Shown here: in pieces, positions 52,396 through 62,657 of the stretch
Layout of the letters: each line of letters starts with the position of its first letter
Numbering within the stretch: position 1 is the stretch's first letter
NCBI RefSeq assembly: GCF_902859705.1
Contig: NZ_CADIJO010000002.1
Location: forward strand, 248,001-312,000
Direction: 5' to 3'
Source: Achromobacter deleyi
GTDB lineage: Bacteria > Pseudomonadota > Gammaproteobacteria > Burkholderiales > Burkholderiaceae_B
Length of the DNA stretch: 64,000 nt
Notes under the pieces: generated by a model
Databases searched by the model: none
What the model was told of the DNA's origin: nothing
Seen by the model: only the letters and a program-made list of their open reading frames with translations
Position numbers and translations under genes: made by a program

Positions 52396-53465
52396 TCGAG
52401 CTTTTCGTTGCGCAAGTATTCAGCAGCTTCGGCGCCGCGCTCACCCGCAATGGAGAGATCAAGATAGGTTTGCAGGACGCTCGTGCAGACAATGCCATGG
52501 GCGGGCTCGATCACATCGGCAAGGCATTCGTCGTCGTTGGGCACGGTGATGATCACGTTTTCTCCGTGCGCAGCCGGCGTCAGCGCCAAGGCTGTCTTGA
52601 GCTTGCCCAGCCCGTCTTGGTCGGCAAGAAAATAGTGCATGCCGGTACGACCATAAGGGGCAAGCCATTGCGCGGCAGAAAACGAAGAGAATGCCGCGAC
52701 CCCGGGGCCGCCCTGTGTGCCCAATACGTTATGCACCGCGTCTTCCAGCGCCTTGCCGTGCAGCGGGGTGTAGAAGCGCAAGCGTTCGCCTCGCGGCGAT
52801 TGATAGGCATCCCGCCAGGCGTCCAATAGCGCATCAGGTTGCGACAGCATCAGTCCGTCGTGTGTGGTCATCGCCCATTCCTGGTCGATCAGGCCTTTGC
52901 GGACATTGCTGACATGCCCCAGGCTGACGTGTGACGCTGCGGCGAGTTCGGCGACACGCCAGGCGCGGCCGGGGTCGCGGAACATCGTGCGCAGCACCTG
53001 TGCCGATTTGGGACTGAAGATCGACTTCAACTGCCGTTGTTGGTTTGCGCCTTTGTCCATCACGACGCGTTCGATGAATACGCCATCGAACGCGATGCGG
53101 GCATTGCCGGCAAGGTCGAGATAGTTGACGTTCTTTTCCTCGCACAGGCGCCGGACGGCGGGTGAAATGAACGGCGCGATGAAGACGGGTGACACCCTGG
53201 AGGAGTGCTTTTGGATCGAATCGCGCAGTTGCAGCAAGGCGGCACGCGCATAGCGCGGCTGCCCATTGGATTTGACATCGCACACCAGCACCCGAGGCCG
53301 CCCGTTCACAAGGATGCGGGCAACCAGGTCTGGTTCCCATCCCGTCGAAGCGGCATCATGTTCGATGCCCTCGACCTTGATGATCGGGACTTCCTCCAGC
53401 AGTTGCCGCAGCGCCAGGCCGGCGTGCAGTTCCGCAGATTTCATCGAATTGGCTATTTTCAGCAT
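52383..53465 (-). CDS. AbiEi-like antitoxin/transcriptional regulator with nuclease-like N-terminus
   Basis: About 360 residues. The N-terminal domain has E44-P-D46 ... C-D63-V-K65, a pattern like PD-(D/E)XK restriction folds; the middle (about 175-215) is a winged helix (WRVAELAAASHVSLGHVSNVRKGL) and the C-terminal part resembles AbiEi. Normally such proteins repress their own operon through inverted repeats and neutralise the toxin without direct binding. Start unclear: ATG 53465 or ATG 53444, with no good ribosome site; an upstream TTG at 53510 lies in the operator repeats. Base composition is lower in GC than its neighbours, which suggests transfer. Confidence 0.75.
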   Translation of the reverse strand: MLKIANSMKSAELHAGLALRQLLEEVPIIKVEGIEHDAASTGWEPDLVARILVNGRPRVLVCDVKSNGQPRYARAALLQLRDSIQKHSSRVSPVFIAPFISPAVRRLCEEKNVNYLDLAGNARIAFDGVFIERVVMDKGANQQRQLKSIFSPKSAQVLRTMFRDPGRAWRVAELAAASHVSLGHVSNVRKGLIDQEWAMTTHDGLMLSQPDALLDAWRDAYQSPRGERLRFYTPLHGKALEDAVHNVLGTQGGPGVAAFSSFSAAQWLAPYGRTGMHYFLADQDGLGKLKTALALTPAAHGENVIITVPNDDECLADVIEPAHGIVCTSVLQTYLDLSIAGERGAEAAEYLRNEKLEWPR

Positions 53466-53480
53466 TTGTTGAAAATAGCC
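53451..53480. promoter_or_regulatory. Inverted repeat 1 at the AbiE-like promoter
   Basis: Perfect 11-bp arms GGCTATTTTCA / TGAAAATAGCC around an 8-base spacer, overlapping the probable start codon of the regulator. Shares TTTTCA/TGAAAA half-sites with two further repeats upstream. Confidence 0.6.
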
Positions 53481-53502
53481 TTTCTGATGAAATGAAGCAA
53501 CA

Positions 53503-53517
53503 ATTTTCAATGAAAAT
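53503..53517. promoter_or_regulatory. Inverted repeat 2 at the AbiE-like promoter
   Basis: ATTTTCA-A-TGAAAAT, 7-bp perfect arms with one central base, between repeats 1 and 3. Confidence 0.5.
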
Positions 53518-53519
53518 AT

Positions 53520-53543
53520 CTATTTCAGCGTTTGCTGAAATAG
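53520..53543. promoter_or_regulatory. Inverted repeat 3 at the AbiE-like promoter
   Basis: CTATTTCAGC-GTTT-GCTGAAATAG, perfect 10-bp arms. It is very like repeat 1, so the same protein, most simply the AbiEi-like regulator, probably binds both. Confidence 0.6.
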
Positions 53544-53617
53544 GTTGTTTTAGTGAAATTAGTTCAAAGCCACCCTCGTGACAATGCTTCCAAATTGCGA
53601 ACCCGTCTGATTTTGAC

Positions 53618-53636
53618 GATAATGAATAAGAATTGT
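53618..53636. promoter_or_regulatory. Fur box before fecI
   Basis: GATAATGAATAAGAATTGT starts with the canonical GATAATGA half and agrees with about 13 of 19 positions of the Fur consensus by eye; 54 bases before the GTG start of the iron-starvation sigma gene. Confidence 0.6.
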
Positions 53637-53690
53637 TCTTGTTTTTCGGCGAGCCGTCCCCGTGCTGGCCTTTGAGGTCGCCAGGGCATT

Positions 53691-54203
53691 GTGAGCACCG
53701 CTGAGTTCGAGCATCAGGTCAAGACGCTGTACGCCGACCACTACGGTTGGTTGCGCGGGCTATTGCGCCGCAAGTTGGGCAATCCGTTCGATGCCGCGGA
53801 CCTGGCCCACGACGTCTATCTCTATCTGCTCAAGACCGGCCGCATTCCGCCGCCCGACCATTCGCGCCGCGACCTGACGCAGATTGCCAACGGCATGGTG
53901 GTGGATCTGTACCGCCGCCGCCAGATCGAAGCCGCCTATCTGGAAGCGCTGGCCCTCGTGTCCGACCCGTTCGGGCCGTCCGAGGAAACGCGCGCGCTGG
54001 CCGTGGAAGCGCTGGTGCAGATCGACGCCGCGCTGAACAAGCTGGCGCCCAAGGCGCGCAAGGCGCTGCTGCTGTGCAAGCTGGATGGCATGAGCTATCG
54101 CGAGATCGCCGCCGAGCTCGGGGTGTCGGTGTCGTCGGTGGAAAAGTACATCGCCGCCGGCATGGCCGCCTGCTACCAGACGATGTACGGCGCGGCGCGT
54201 TGA
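53691..54203 (+). CDS. fecI: FecI-type iron-starvation ECF sigma factor
   Basis: 170 residues with region 2 (FDAADLAHDVYLYLLKTGRIPP, DLTQIANGMVVDLYRRR) and region 4 (LCKLDGMSYREIAAELGVSVSSVEKYIAAGM), typical of FecI. GTG start. It should be activated by FecR and the transducing TonB receptor (62733), and direct transcription from the matching boxes at 55276 and 62658. Confidence 0.93.
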   Translation: MSTAEFEHQVKTLYADHYGWLRGLLRRKLGNPFDAADLAHDVYLYLLKTGRIPPPDHSRRDLTQIANGMVVDLYRRRQIEAAYLEALALVSDPFGPSEETRALAVEALVQIDAALNKLAPKARKALLLCKLDGMSYREIAAELGVSVSSVEKYIAAGMAACYQTMYGAAR

Positions 54204-54216
54204 CGCGGCCAAGCCC

Positions 54217-55230
54217 ATGCCCGCGTCTTATCCCACCCCCCCATTGAATAGCCCGGACGGCGCCGATGAAGCGCTGGATGCGGCCGTGATCCTGCGCGCA
54301 TCCGAATGGCTGGCGCGGCTGGGCGCGGACGACGCTTCCGACGCCGACCGGGCGGCCTGTGCGCGCTGGCGCGCCGAACACCCCAAGCATGAGCTGGCCT
54401 GGAACCGGCTGAACGATTGCGACGGCCGCTTGCGCAGCCTGCCACGCGACGTGGCGCGTCATGCGCTGCGTGAATCGGCGTCCGGCGCACGCCAGGGCCG
54501 CCGCCGGCTGCTGCAGTTGCTGGGCCTGGGCGTGGTGGTGGGGGGCGTAGCGTATGCCGTGCGCGGCACGCAGGCCTGGCAACTGGCCACCGCGGCGCAC
54601 AGCACCGGCACGGGCGACATCCGCGACCTCACTTTGCCCGACGGCACGCGGGTGGTGCTGGCGTCGGCCTCGGCGATCGACGTGCGCTTTGATGACAACG
54701 AACGCCTGCTGGTGCTGCGCGCCGGCCAGATCCTGGTGACGACCGCGCCCGACCCCGCACCCGCCGCGCGGCCCTTCCGGGTGCGCGGCCGTGACGGCGT
54801 GGTGCAGGCCCTGGGCACGCGCTTTTCACTGCGGCAGGACGATGCCACGTCCAGCGTGGCCGTGTTCGAAGGCGCGGTGGAAGTGCGGCCGACCTATGCG
54901 GGCAGCAGCCCCACGCGGGTCGATGCGGGCCAAGGGGCGACCTTCAACGCCGACCGGGTGCAGGCGCCCGAAGCGGTGCCCGACAGCGACGCGGCCTGGA
55001 CGCGCGGCATGCTGGTGGCCGACAACATGCGGCTGGACGACCTGGTGGCCGAGCTGGCGCGTTACCGCAGTGGGCACCTGGCCTGCGATCCCGCCGTGGG
55101 CGACCTGCGGGTGAACGGCATCTTCCCGCTGCGCGATACCGACCGGGCGCTGCATAACCTGACGCTGGCGTTGCCGGTGGCGATCAGCCGCCATACGCGC
55201 TACTGGGTGACGGTGCTGCCAGCGCAGTAA
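54217..55230 (+). CDS. fecR: FecR-type anti-sigma/sigma regulator
   Basis: 337 residues: N-terminal DUF4880 cytoplasmic domain (ASEWLARLGADDASDADRAACARW), membrane segment (about 95-115), FecR periplasmic domain (LTLPDGTRVVLASASAIDVRF; VQALGTRFSLR) and a C-terminal STN-like part that contacts the receptor signalling domain. Follows fecI by 13 bases. Transmits receptor occupancy across the inner membrane. Confidence 0.93.
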   Translation: MPASYPTPPLNSPDGADEALDAAVILRASEWLARLGADDASDADRAACARWRAEHPKHELAWNRLNDCDGRLRSLPRDVARHALRESASGARQGRRRLLQLLGLGVVVGGVAYAVRGTQAWQLATAAHSTGTGDIRDLTLPDGTRVVLASASAIDVRFDDNERLLVLRAGQILVTTAPDPAPAARPFRVRGRDGVVQALGTRFSLRQDDATSSVAVFEGAVEVRPTYAGSSPTRVDAGQGATFNADRVQAPEAVPDSDAAWTRGMLVADNMRLDDLVAELARYRSGHLACDPAVGDLRVNGIFPLRDTDRALHNLTLALPVAISRHTRYWVTVLPAQ

Positions 55231-55275
55231 GGCCGGCCCTGAGAAAGGCGCAGTTACAGCTTGATGCAATGCCGG

Positions 55276-55314
55276 ATTGAGGGATTTCCGGTCTCGTTCG
55301 AGAGACAGGATGAG
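55276..55314 (+). promoter_or_regulatory. FecI-type promoter box of the ABC transporter operon
   Basis: 39-base box starting ATTGAGGG and ending AGACAGGATGAG, with central TCTCGTTCGA. By eye 30 of 39 bases equal the box at 62658-62696, without gaps. It ends 37 bases before the GTG start, exactly as the other box does before its ATG. Confidence 0.7.
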
Positions 55315-55350
55315 AACCATCCATTTTTCGAACCCGAGGAGTCCCGCAAC

Positions 55351-57171
55351 GTGGCCGCATCTTCCGCCCGCCCGGTCAGCCCTGTGCGCCGTGTGCTGGC
55401 CCCCATCCGCAGCCGATTGATCTGCGCCGGCGTGCTGGCGGCGCTGGGCGCCATGCTGACGCTGGTGCCGCTGGCCGGCATCGTCCGGCTGGCGCATATC
55501 GCGCGGGATGCCTCGGGCGGCCTGGCCATGGCGCAGGACGAAATCGTGCGCACGGTGGTCGTCAGCCTGGCCAGCCTGTTCGCAGGCATCGTGCTGATCG
55601 GCCTGGGCGAACTGGTGGCCCACCTGGCCGACAACCGCATGACGCATGCGCTGCGCCTGGCCGTGATGCGGCGCCTGGCGCAGGTGCCGCTGGGCTGGTT
55701 CACCAGCCGTGCATCGGGCGAGGTCAAGCAGGTGATGCAGGACGACATCGGCACGCTGCATGAACTGACCGCCCATTTCTACACGACTACGGGCCGCGCG
55801 GTGGGGGCCATCGCCATCTCGGTGCTGTTCCTGTTTGCGCTGGATTGGCGCATGGCGATCGTGTCGCTGCTGCCGTTTCCCGCCTTTCACCTGGTGTTCG
55901 GCGCCGCCAAGAAAGCCATCGACCCCGCCAACATGCAGGCCTTCGTTGCCACGCAGACGCGGCTGAACAACGCGGTGAACGAATTCGTCGGTGGAATTGC
56001 CGCGGTGAAAGCCTTTGGCGCCGACGGCCGCGCGCACCGCGGTTATCACGAGGCGGTGGACGGCTTTGCCGGCGCCTTCCTGGCCTTCACGCGGCCCCTG
56101 GTGGCGCCGCTGGCCAACGCCAATGCGCTGATCGCGCCGGCCGCCGTGCTGGCCGTGGTGCTGGCGTCCGGCACGCTGTTCGTTGGCCTGGGCTGGATCG
56201 CGCCCATCGACATCCTGCCGTTCGCGCTGGTGGCGCCGGGCATTGCCGCCCCGTTGCAGCTGCTGGGCTTCATCACCCACGGCGTGGCCCACGCGACAGG
56301 CGCCGCGCAGCGCGTGCAGGCGCTGCTGGACACGCCCGTGCTGGCGCAGCCGGACCCGGCGCTGCGCCAGGTGCCGGACGGCAACGCCGTGCGCTTCGAG
56401 CAGGTCTCGTATGCCTACGACGCGCGCGAGCCGGTGCTGTCGGACGTGAGCTTCACCCTGGCGCCCGGCTCGGTGACGGCGCTGGTGGGCGCGTCGGGGT
56501 CCGGAAAATCGACGCTGGCGCGGCTGCTGCTGCGCTTTTTCGATCCGGCACAGGGCCGCATCACCGTGGGCGGCGCGGACCTGCGGCTGATCGAATCGAC
56601 CACGTTGTACCGCCGCATCGGCTTCGTGCTGCAAGAGGTGCGGCTGATCCATGCCAGCGTGCGCGACAACATCGCGCTGGGCCGCCCCGACGCCAGCGCG
56701 CACGAGATCGAGCAGGCCGCGCGCGCCGCCAATATCCACGACCGCATCCTGGCGCTGCCCCGCGGCTACGACTCGGTCGTCGGCGAAGATGCGCGCCTGT
56801 CGGGCGGCGAGCAGCAGCGCGTGAGCATCGCGCGCGCGATCTTGCTGGACCCGCCGGTGCTGGTGCTGGACGAAGCCACCTCGGCCGCGGACGCGGGCAA
56901 CGAGGCGGCGATCCAGGAAGCACTGTCACGCTTTGCACAAGGCCGCACGCTGCTGGTGATTGCCCATCGGCTGGATACCGTCATGCATGCCGACCGCATC
57001 ATCGTGCTGGACCAAGGCCGGGTATGCGAGCAGGGCAGTCACGCGGAACTGCTGGCGCGGCAGGGACGCTACGCGCGGTTGTGGCAGATGGGCGGGTATG
57101 CCGAGGCGCAGGACGGGCCACCGCTTCGGGCCGCGCCGCTGCACCAACCCCAGGAGGTGCCGTCATGCTGA
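55351..57171 (+). CDS. ABC transporter half-molecule (exporter-fold permease + ATPase), siderophore-related
   Basis: 606 residues: six membrane helices, then NBD with Walker A GASGSGKST (near 381), signature LSGGEQQR (near 483) and Walker B LVLDEATSAAD. The exporter-type fold with this context resembles YbtP/YbtQ and IrtA/IrtB, which import siderophores despite the fold. GTG 55351 is preferred: GAGGAG lies 9 bases upstream, and the longer frame from 55261 would begin upstream of the promoter box. Forms a heterodimer with the next gene. Confidence 0.88.
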   Translation: MAASSARPVSPVRRVLAPIRSRLICAGVLAALGAMLTLVPLAGIVRLAHIARDASGGLAMAQDEIVRTVVVSLASLFAGIVLIGLGELVAHLADNRMTHALRLAVMRRLAQVPLGWFTSRASGEVKQVMQDDIGTLHELTAHFYTTTGRAVGAIAISVLFLFALDWRMAIVSLLPFPAFHLVFGAAKKAIDPANMQAFVATQTRLNNAVNEFVGGIAAVKAFGADGRAHRGYHEAVDGFAGAFLAFTRPLVAPLANANALIAPAAVLAVVLASGTLFVGLGWIAPIDILPFALVAPGIAAPLQLLGFITHGVAHATGAAQRVQALLDTPVLAQPDPALRQVPDGNAVRFEQVSYAYDAREPVLSDVSFTLAPGSVTALVGASGSGKSTLARLLLRFFDPAQGRITVGGADLRLIESTTLYRRIGFVLQEVRLIHASVRDNIALGRPDASAHEIEQAARAANIHDRILALPRGYDSVVGEDARLSGGEQQRVSIARAILLDPPVLVLDEATSAADAGNEAAIQEALSRFAQGRTLLVIAHRLDTVMHADRIIVLDQGRVCEQGSHAELLARQGRYARLWQMGGYAEAQDGPPLRAAPLHQPQEVPSC

Positions 57172-58925
57172 AGCGCTTTCTTTTCCTGCTGGGCGATGAC
57201 GCACCCGTAGGCCGCCGCTACGTCTGGATGGCCGTCGCCTACGGCGTGTTGTGCGGGCTGACCATCGTGACGGTTGCCCCGGTGCTGACGCGGCTGCTGG
57301 CCGGCGATTGGAGCGGCGCATTGCCGTGGCTGGCGCTGCTGGCCGCGGGCGCCGTGGCCGCATGGGCCTGGCGGCGACGGGTCGAGCGCGCCGGCGTGGG
57401 CGTGGGCTATGCCGTGCTGCAAGGCGTGCGCCACCGCATCGGCACGCATGTGGCCGGCCTGCCGGTCAGCTGGTTCACGCCCGCCAACACGGCTCGGCTG
57501 GGCCATGTGGTGTCGCACGGCATGATGGAAGTGGCGCAGTTGCCGGCGCACGTGTTCACACCGGTCATCAGCGGTGCGGTCGCGCCCCTGGTGGTGGTCG
57601 CGGCCTTGCTGGCGCTGCACTGGCAGATCGGCCTCATCACGCTGCTGGCCCTGCCGCTGGTGGCGGCGGCGCTGTGGCTGTCGGCGCGCCTGGGCCGGCG
57701 CGCGGACCAGGCGTTTCATGACGATGCCGCCCGCGCCAGCCATCGCATGGTGGAATTCGCGCAGGCCCAATCGGTGCTGCGGGCGTTCAATGGCGCGGAG
57801 GGCGGCACGCGCTTCATGGCCCAGGCCATCGATCGGCAAGGCCGCTCGGCCCTGCGTGCGATCTTCGTGTCGACGCTGTCGGTGGTGTTGAACGCGTGGA
57901 TGGTGCAGGCGGCTTTCGCCGCGGCGCTGATCGTCGCCGCACTGGGTTTGTTGCAGGCGATGCAGGGCGGCATGGACCCTGGCGCGGCGGCCACGTTGAT
58001 CGTGTCGTTGCTGCTGGTGTGCCGCTATGTCGATCCGCTGCTGGAAGTGGCCGGCTACGGCGAAGCCTTGCGCGGTGCGCGGGTGCATCTGGACGCCCTG
58101 ACGGACATCCTGTCGGTGCCGCCCATGTCGCAGCCGGCGTCGCCGCGCCAGCCGCAGGACGCCTCGGTGGCGCTGCGCGGCGTGGGCTTTCGCTATGACG
58201 CGGCCGGCCCGGACGTGCTGTCGGATGTCAGCCTGTACGTGGCGCCGGGCAGCATGACGGCGCTGGTGGGCGAATCCGGTTCGGGCAAGTCCACCGTGTT
58301 CGGCCTGATCGCGCGGGCGTTCGATGCGGATCGCGGCAGTGTGTGCGTGGGCGGTGTGGATGTGCGTGGGCTGTCCGCCGCGGGCCTGGCCGGGCATCTC
58401 AGCCAGGTGTTCCAGGATGCGTGGCTGTTCCAGGGCAGCATTGCCGATAACCTGCGCGTCGGCAAGCCGGATGCCAGCGATGCCGAACTGCGCGAGGCGG
58501 CCCGCGAAGCCGGCGTGGACGAGATTGCCGCGCGCTTGCCGCAGGGCCTGGATACACCGGTGGGCGAGGGCGGCGCGCGCCTGTCCGGCGGCGAACGCCA
58601 GCGCATCGCGATCGCCCGCGCCCTGCTCAAGGACGCGCCGATCCTGCTGATCGACGAGGCCACCGCGGCGCTGGACGCCGAGAACCAGGCGGCCGTGGCC
58701 GGCGCGCTGGCGCGGCTGCGCGGCAAGCGCACGCTGATCGTGATTGCGCACCAGCTGTCCACCATCGCGGCAGCCGACCAGGTCGTGGTGCTGGCAGGCG
58801 GTGAAGTGGTCGAGCAGGGCACGCCCGCGCAGTTGCGGGCGCTGGGCGGGCGCTATGCGCGCTTTCTGGCCCAACGCCAGGCGGCCAAGGGCTGGCGCAT
58901 CGCCGGCCAGGGCCAGGCGCGGTGA
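57165..58925 (+). CDS. ABC transporter half-molecule, partner (exporter-fold)
   Basis: 586 residues, six membrane helices plus NBD with GESGSGKST (near 368), LSGGERQRIAIARALL and LLIDEATAALD. It overlaps the previous gene by 7 bases, with AGGAGGT as ribosome site. Pairs with it as YbtPQ/IrtAB-like heterodimer; export of a siderophore cannot be ruled out. Confidence 0.9.
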   Translation: MLKRFLFLLGDDAPVGRRYVWMAVAYGVLCGLTIVTVAPVLTRLLAGDWSGALPWLALLAAGAVAAWAWRRRVERAGVGVGYAVLQGVRHRIGTHVAGLPVSWFTPANTARLGHVVSHGMMEVAQLPAHVFTPVISGAVAPLVVVAALLALHWQIGLITLLALPLVAAALWLSARLGRRADQAFHDDAARASHRMVEFAQAQSVLRAFNGAEGGTRFMAQAIDRQGRSALRAIFVSTLSVVLNAWMVQAAFAAALIVAALGLLQAMQGGMDPGAAATLIVSLLLVCRYVDPLLEVAGYGEALRGARVHLDALTDILSVPPMSQPASPRQPQDASVALRGVGFRYDAAGPDVLSDVSLYVAPGSMTALVGESGSGKSTVFGLIARAFDADRGSVCVGGVDVRGLSAAGLAGHLSQVFQDAWLFQGSIADNLRVGKPDASDAELREAAREAGVDEIAARLPQGLDTPVGEGGARLSGGERQRIAIARALLKDAPILLIDEATAALDAENQAAVAGALARLRGKRTLIVIAHQLSTIAAADQVVVLAGGEVVEQGTPAQLRALGGRYARFLAQRQAAKGWRIAGQGQAR

Positions 58926-59887
58926 CCGCTGTGCGTTCGGCCTGGGGCCCGGCCGCCATGCTGGCGCTGTTCGCCATGCTGTGCCTCGCGTCGGTGCTGG
59001 TGGGCGCGCGCCAGGTGGCCTGGGCACAACTGGCGTCGGGCACCGGCGACGCCTGGCTGACGCTGACCGCCAGCCGGCTGCCGCGCCTGGCGGCGTTGAT
59101 CCTGTCCGGCGTGGGCCTGGCCATCTGCGGGGTGATCCTGCAGCACATCGTGCGCAACAAGTTCGTGGAACCCGCGACGTCGGGCGGGCTGGACGCCGCC
59201 AAACTGGGCATCCTGGTGTCGCTGGCCTGGCTGGCCGATGCCGGGCCGGCCACGCGCATGGCGTTTGCGCTGGCCTTCAGCTTCGCGGCCAGCCTGTTGT
59301 ATGTGGCGATCATCCGCCGCATCCATTTCCGCAATACGGTGCTGGTGCCGGTGATCGGCCTGATGTATGGCGGCGTGCTGAGCGCGGTGGCCGAGTTCTA
59401 CGCCTACCGCCACAACATCCTGCAAAGCATGCAGGGCTGGCTGATGGGCGATTTCTCGAAAGTGGTGCAGGGCAACTACGAAATCATCTACCTGATCCTG
59501 CCCATCGTCGCGCTGACCTACCTGTACGCGCAGCGCCTGACGGTGCTGGGCATGGGCGAGGGCATGGCGCGGGCGCTGGGCCTGAACTACGCCGCCACCG
59601 CCGCGCTGGGGTTGATGCTGGTGGCGGTGACGGTGGCGGCCACCGTCATCACGGTGGGCGCGATTCCGTTCGTCGGCCTGGTGGTGCCGAACCTGGTGGC
59701 CCTGAATTATGGCGACAACCTGCGCCGCACGCTGCCGCTGGTGGCGCTGGGCGGCGCCTCGCTGCTGCTGGCCTGCGACATCCTGGGCCGCCTTGTCATC
59801 TATCCGTTCGAAGTGCCCATCGGCCTGACGGCCGGCGGCATCGGCGGCCTGCTGTTCCTGGCGTTGATATGGCGCAGCCGGCGATGA
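58922..59887 (+). CDS. Ferric siderophore ABC permease (FecCD family, FatD-like)
   Basis: 321 residues with nine to ten membrane helices and the FecCD signatures LPRLAALILSGVGLAICGVILQ and VGAIPFVGLVVPNLVALNYGDNLR. GTG start overlapping the previous stop (GTGA). First of the four genes of a complete importer (permease, permease, ATPase, binding protein). Confidence 0.92.
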   Translation: MTAVRSAWGPAAMLALFAMLCLASVLVGARQVAWAQLASGTGDAWLTLTASRLPRLAALILSGVGLAICGVILQHIVRNKFVEPATSGGLDAAKLGILVSLAWLADAGPATRMAFALAFSFAASLLYVAIIRRIHFRNTVLVPVIGLMYGGVLSAVAEFYAYRHNILQSMQGWLMGDFSKVVQGNYEIIYLILPIVALTYLYAQRLTVLGMGEGMARALGLNYAATAALGLMLVAVTVAATVITVGAIPFVGLVVPNLVALNYGDNLRRTLPLVALGGASLLLACDILGRLVIYPFEVPIGLTAGGIGGLLFLALIWRSRR

Positions 59888-60824
59888 CGCGCGGGACCAC
59901 GCTGCTGTGGCTGGGCGTCGCCGTGCTGGCGGCGGTATTCGTGCTGGCGGGTTCGGGGCTGGATGTCGATTACGTGATTCCCAAGCGGCTCGTGCGCCTG
60001 GCCGCGATGCTGGTTGGCGGCGTGTGCGTGGCCACGTCGTCGATCCTGTTCCAGACCCTGACCGGCAACCGCATCCTGACCCCCGCGATCATGGGCTACG
60101 AAGCGGTGTACCTGCTGTTGCAGGCGTCGCTGGTGCTGGCCCTGGGCATGGGCAGCGTGGTGCTGCTGGGCCGCGATGGCAATTTCTGGGTATCGATGCT
60201 GGCGATGCTGGCCTATTCGTGGGGCATCCACCGCTGGCTGTTCCGCGGCGCGCGCCGCGACGTGGTGTTCCTGCTGCTCTTGGGGCTGGTGCTGACGATG
60301 GTGATGAGCACCTTCACGCAATTCGTGCAGCTGCGCACCAGCCCGGGCGAATTCGCGGTGCTGCAAGGGTTCAGCCAGGCGTCGTTCAATCGCGTGGCGC
60401 CGGGCCAGTTGCTGCAAGGCGCCTTGCTGGCCGCCGTGGCCTGCGTGGCTGCCTGGCGCATGCTGCCGGTGCTGGACGTGCTGGCGCTGGGGCGCGACCA
60501 GGCGCAGTCGCTGGGGGTGGACCATGGCCGCTACGTGGCGCGCGTGCTGGCCGTGATCGCGGTGCTGGTGGCGGTGTCGACCAGCCTGCTGGGGCCGACG
60601 GCCTTCATGGGCATCTTCGTGGCCAACATCGCCTATGCGCTGGCGAACACCTCGCGCCATCGGACCACGCTGCCGCTGGGCTGCGGCATCGCGATCGGCA
60701 TGTTCATCGCCGCGCAGACGCTGGTCGAGCAGGTCTTCAACTACCGCACCACCGTCGGCATCCTGGTCAACCTGGTGTGCGGCGCCTATTTCCTTTTCCT
60801 GATGATCCGATCCCGAGGCCCCGC

Positions 60825-60828
<4 letters not shown>
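59884..60828 (+). CDS. Ferric siderophore ABC permease (FecCD family, FatC-like)
   Basis: 314 residues, about nine membrane helices; PKRLVRLAAMLVGGVCVATSSILFQTLTGNRIL and GLLGPT-like STSLLGPTAFMGIFVANIAY mark the family (first motif spans about 33 residues from 33). ATG 59884 overlaps the preceding stop (ATGA); ATG 59869 is possible. Pairs with the upstream permease. Confidence 0.9.
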
Positions 60829-61597
<769 letters not shown>

Positions 61598-61601
<4 letters not shown>

Positions 61602-62614
61602 ACCGGAACATCGGACCCCGTCGCTGGGCCGTCGGCGTGCTGCTGTGCGCCTTGGCGGCGTTGCAAGGCTGCGAGCGCCAGCCGGCCGACGCGCCGTCGG
61701 CGAGCGGCGCGGCAACGCCGGCCAACACCACCAGCGCGGCCAGCGCGCCGGCCTACCCCGCCATCACCGTGACCCACAAGCTGGGCGCCACCGTGATCGA
61801 ACGGCGGCCGCAGCGCGTGGCCGCGCTGGACATGAACGAGGTGGACCTGCTGGATCAACTGGGCGTACCGGTCGTCGCCATGCCCAAGGACTTCGTGCCG
61901 CACTTTCTGGCCCGATACAAGACGGATGCCGCCGTGCAGGACATCGGCGCCATCGTCTCGCCGAACCTGGAACGCATCCACGCGGCCCGGCCCGACCTGA
62001 TCCTGATGACGTCGATCCAGGCCAACCACTACCGCGAACTGAGCGAGATTGCGCCCACGATTCATTTCGACGTGGACTTCGGCAACAGCGAACACGGCCA
62101 CCTGGGCGTCGTGAAAGACCACCTGATGACGCTTGGCAGAATCTTCGGCAAGGAAGACGTGGCGCGCGCCAAGGCCGCCGAGCTGGACGCCAAGGTGGCC
62201 GAGGCCCGGCAAGAGATCCAGGGGCGTCCGGAAAAAGCCCTGATCGTGCTGCACAACAACGGCGCCTTCAGTTCCTTTGGCCCCAAGTCGCGCTATGGCT
62301 TCGTGTTCGATGCACTGGGCGTCACGCCCGCCAGCAGCGCCGTCGAGGCCGGGCTGCACGGCCAGCCGATCTCCAGCGAATTCATCCAGCAGGCCGACCC
62401 CGACATTCTCTATGTCGTGGACCGCACGGCCGTCATGGAACGCCGGCCGGTCCTGACCGCAGACGCCATTGCCAACCCGCTGCTGCGCCAGACCACCGCC
62501 TGGAAGACGGGCCGGGTGGTGTTCGTGGATGCCGACGCCTGGTACGTGGCGGGCGCCAGCGTGACGTCCTTGAACCTGGTGATCGACGACGTGATGAAGG
62601 GCTATCGGCCGTGA
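61598..62614 (+). CDS. Siderophore-binding lipoprotein (FatB/CeuE-like)
   Basis: 338 residues. Lipobox LQGC (Cys25), a Ser/Ala/Pro linker, then a class III binding fold: VAALDMNEVDLLDQLGVPVVAM, PDLILMTSIQANHYREL, ISPTIH-like IAPTIHFDVDF. Resembles the FatB/CeuE group for catecholate-type siderophores (enterobactin fragments, petrobactin, anguibactin). AGGAG lies upstream of the ATG, which overlaps the ATPase stop. Confidence 0.9.
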
Positions 62615-62657
62615 AGGGATGGACGGCCGGGCGGGTTACATATTCGTCGAAAAAAAG

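Noticed and set aside
55261..55350. Upstream start for the first ABC half-transporter
   Set aside because: It would translate the promoter box itself; GTG 55351 has GAGGAG at the right distance.
54826..56739. 637-codon minus-strand frame over fecR and the first ABC half-transporter
   Set aside because: Covers the end of one real gene, the promoter box and the start of another; His/Gln/Arg-rich shadow.
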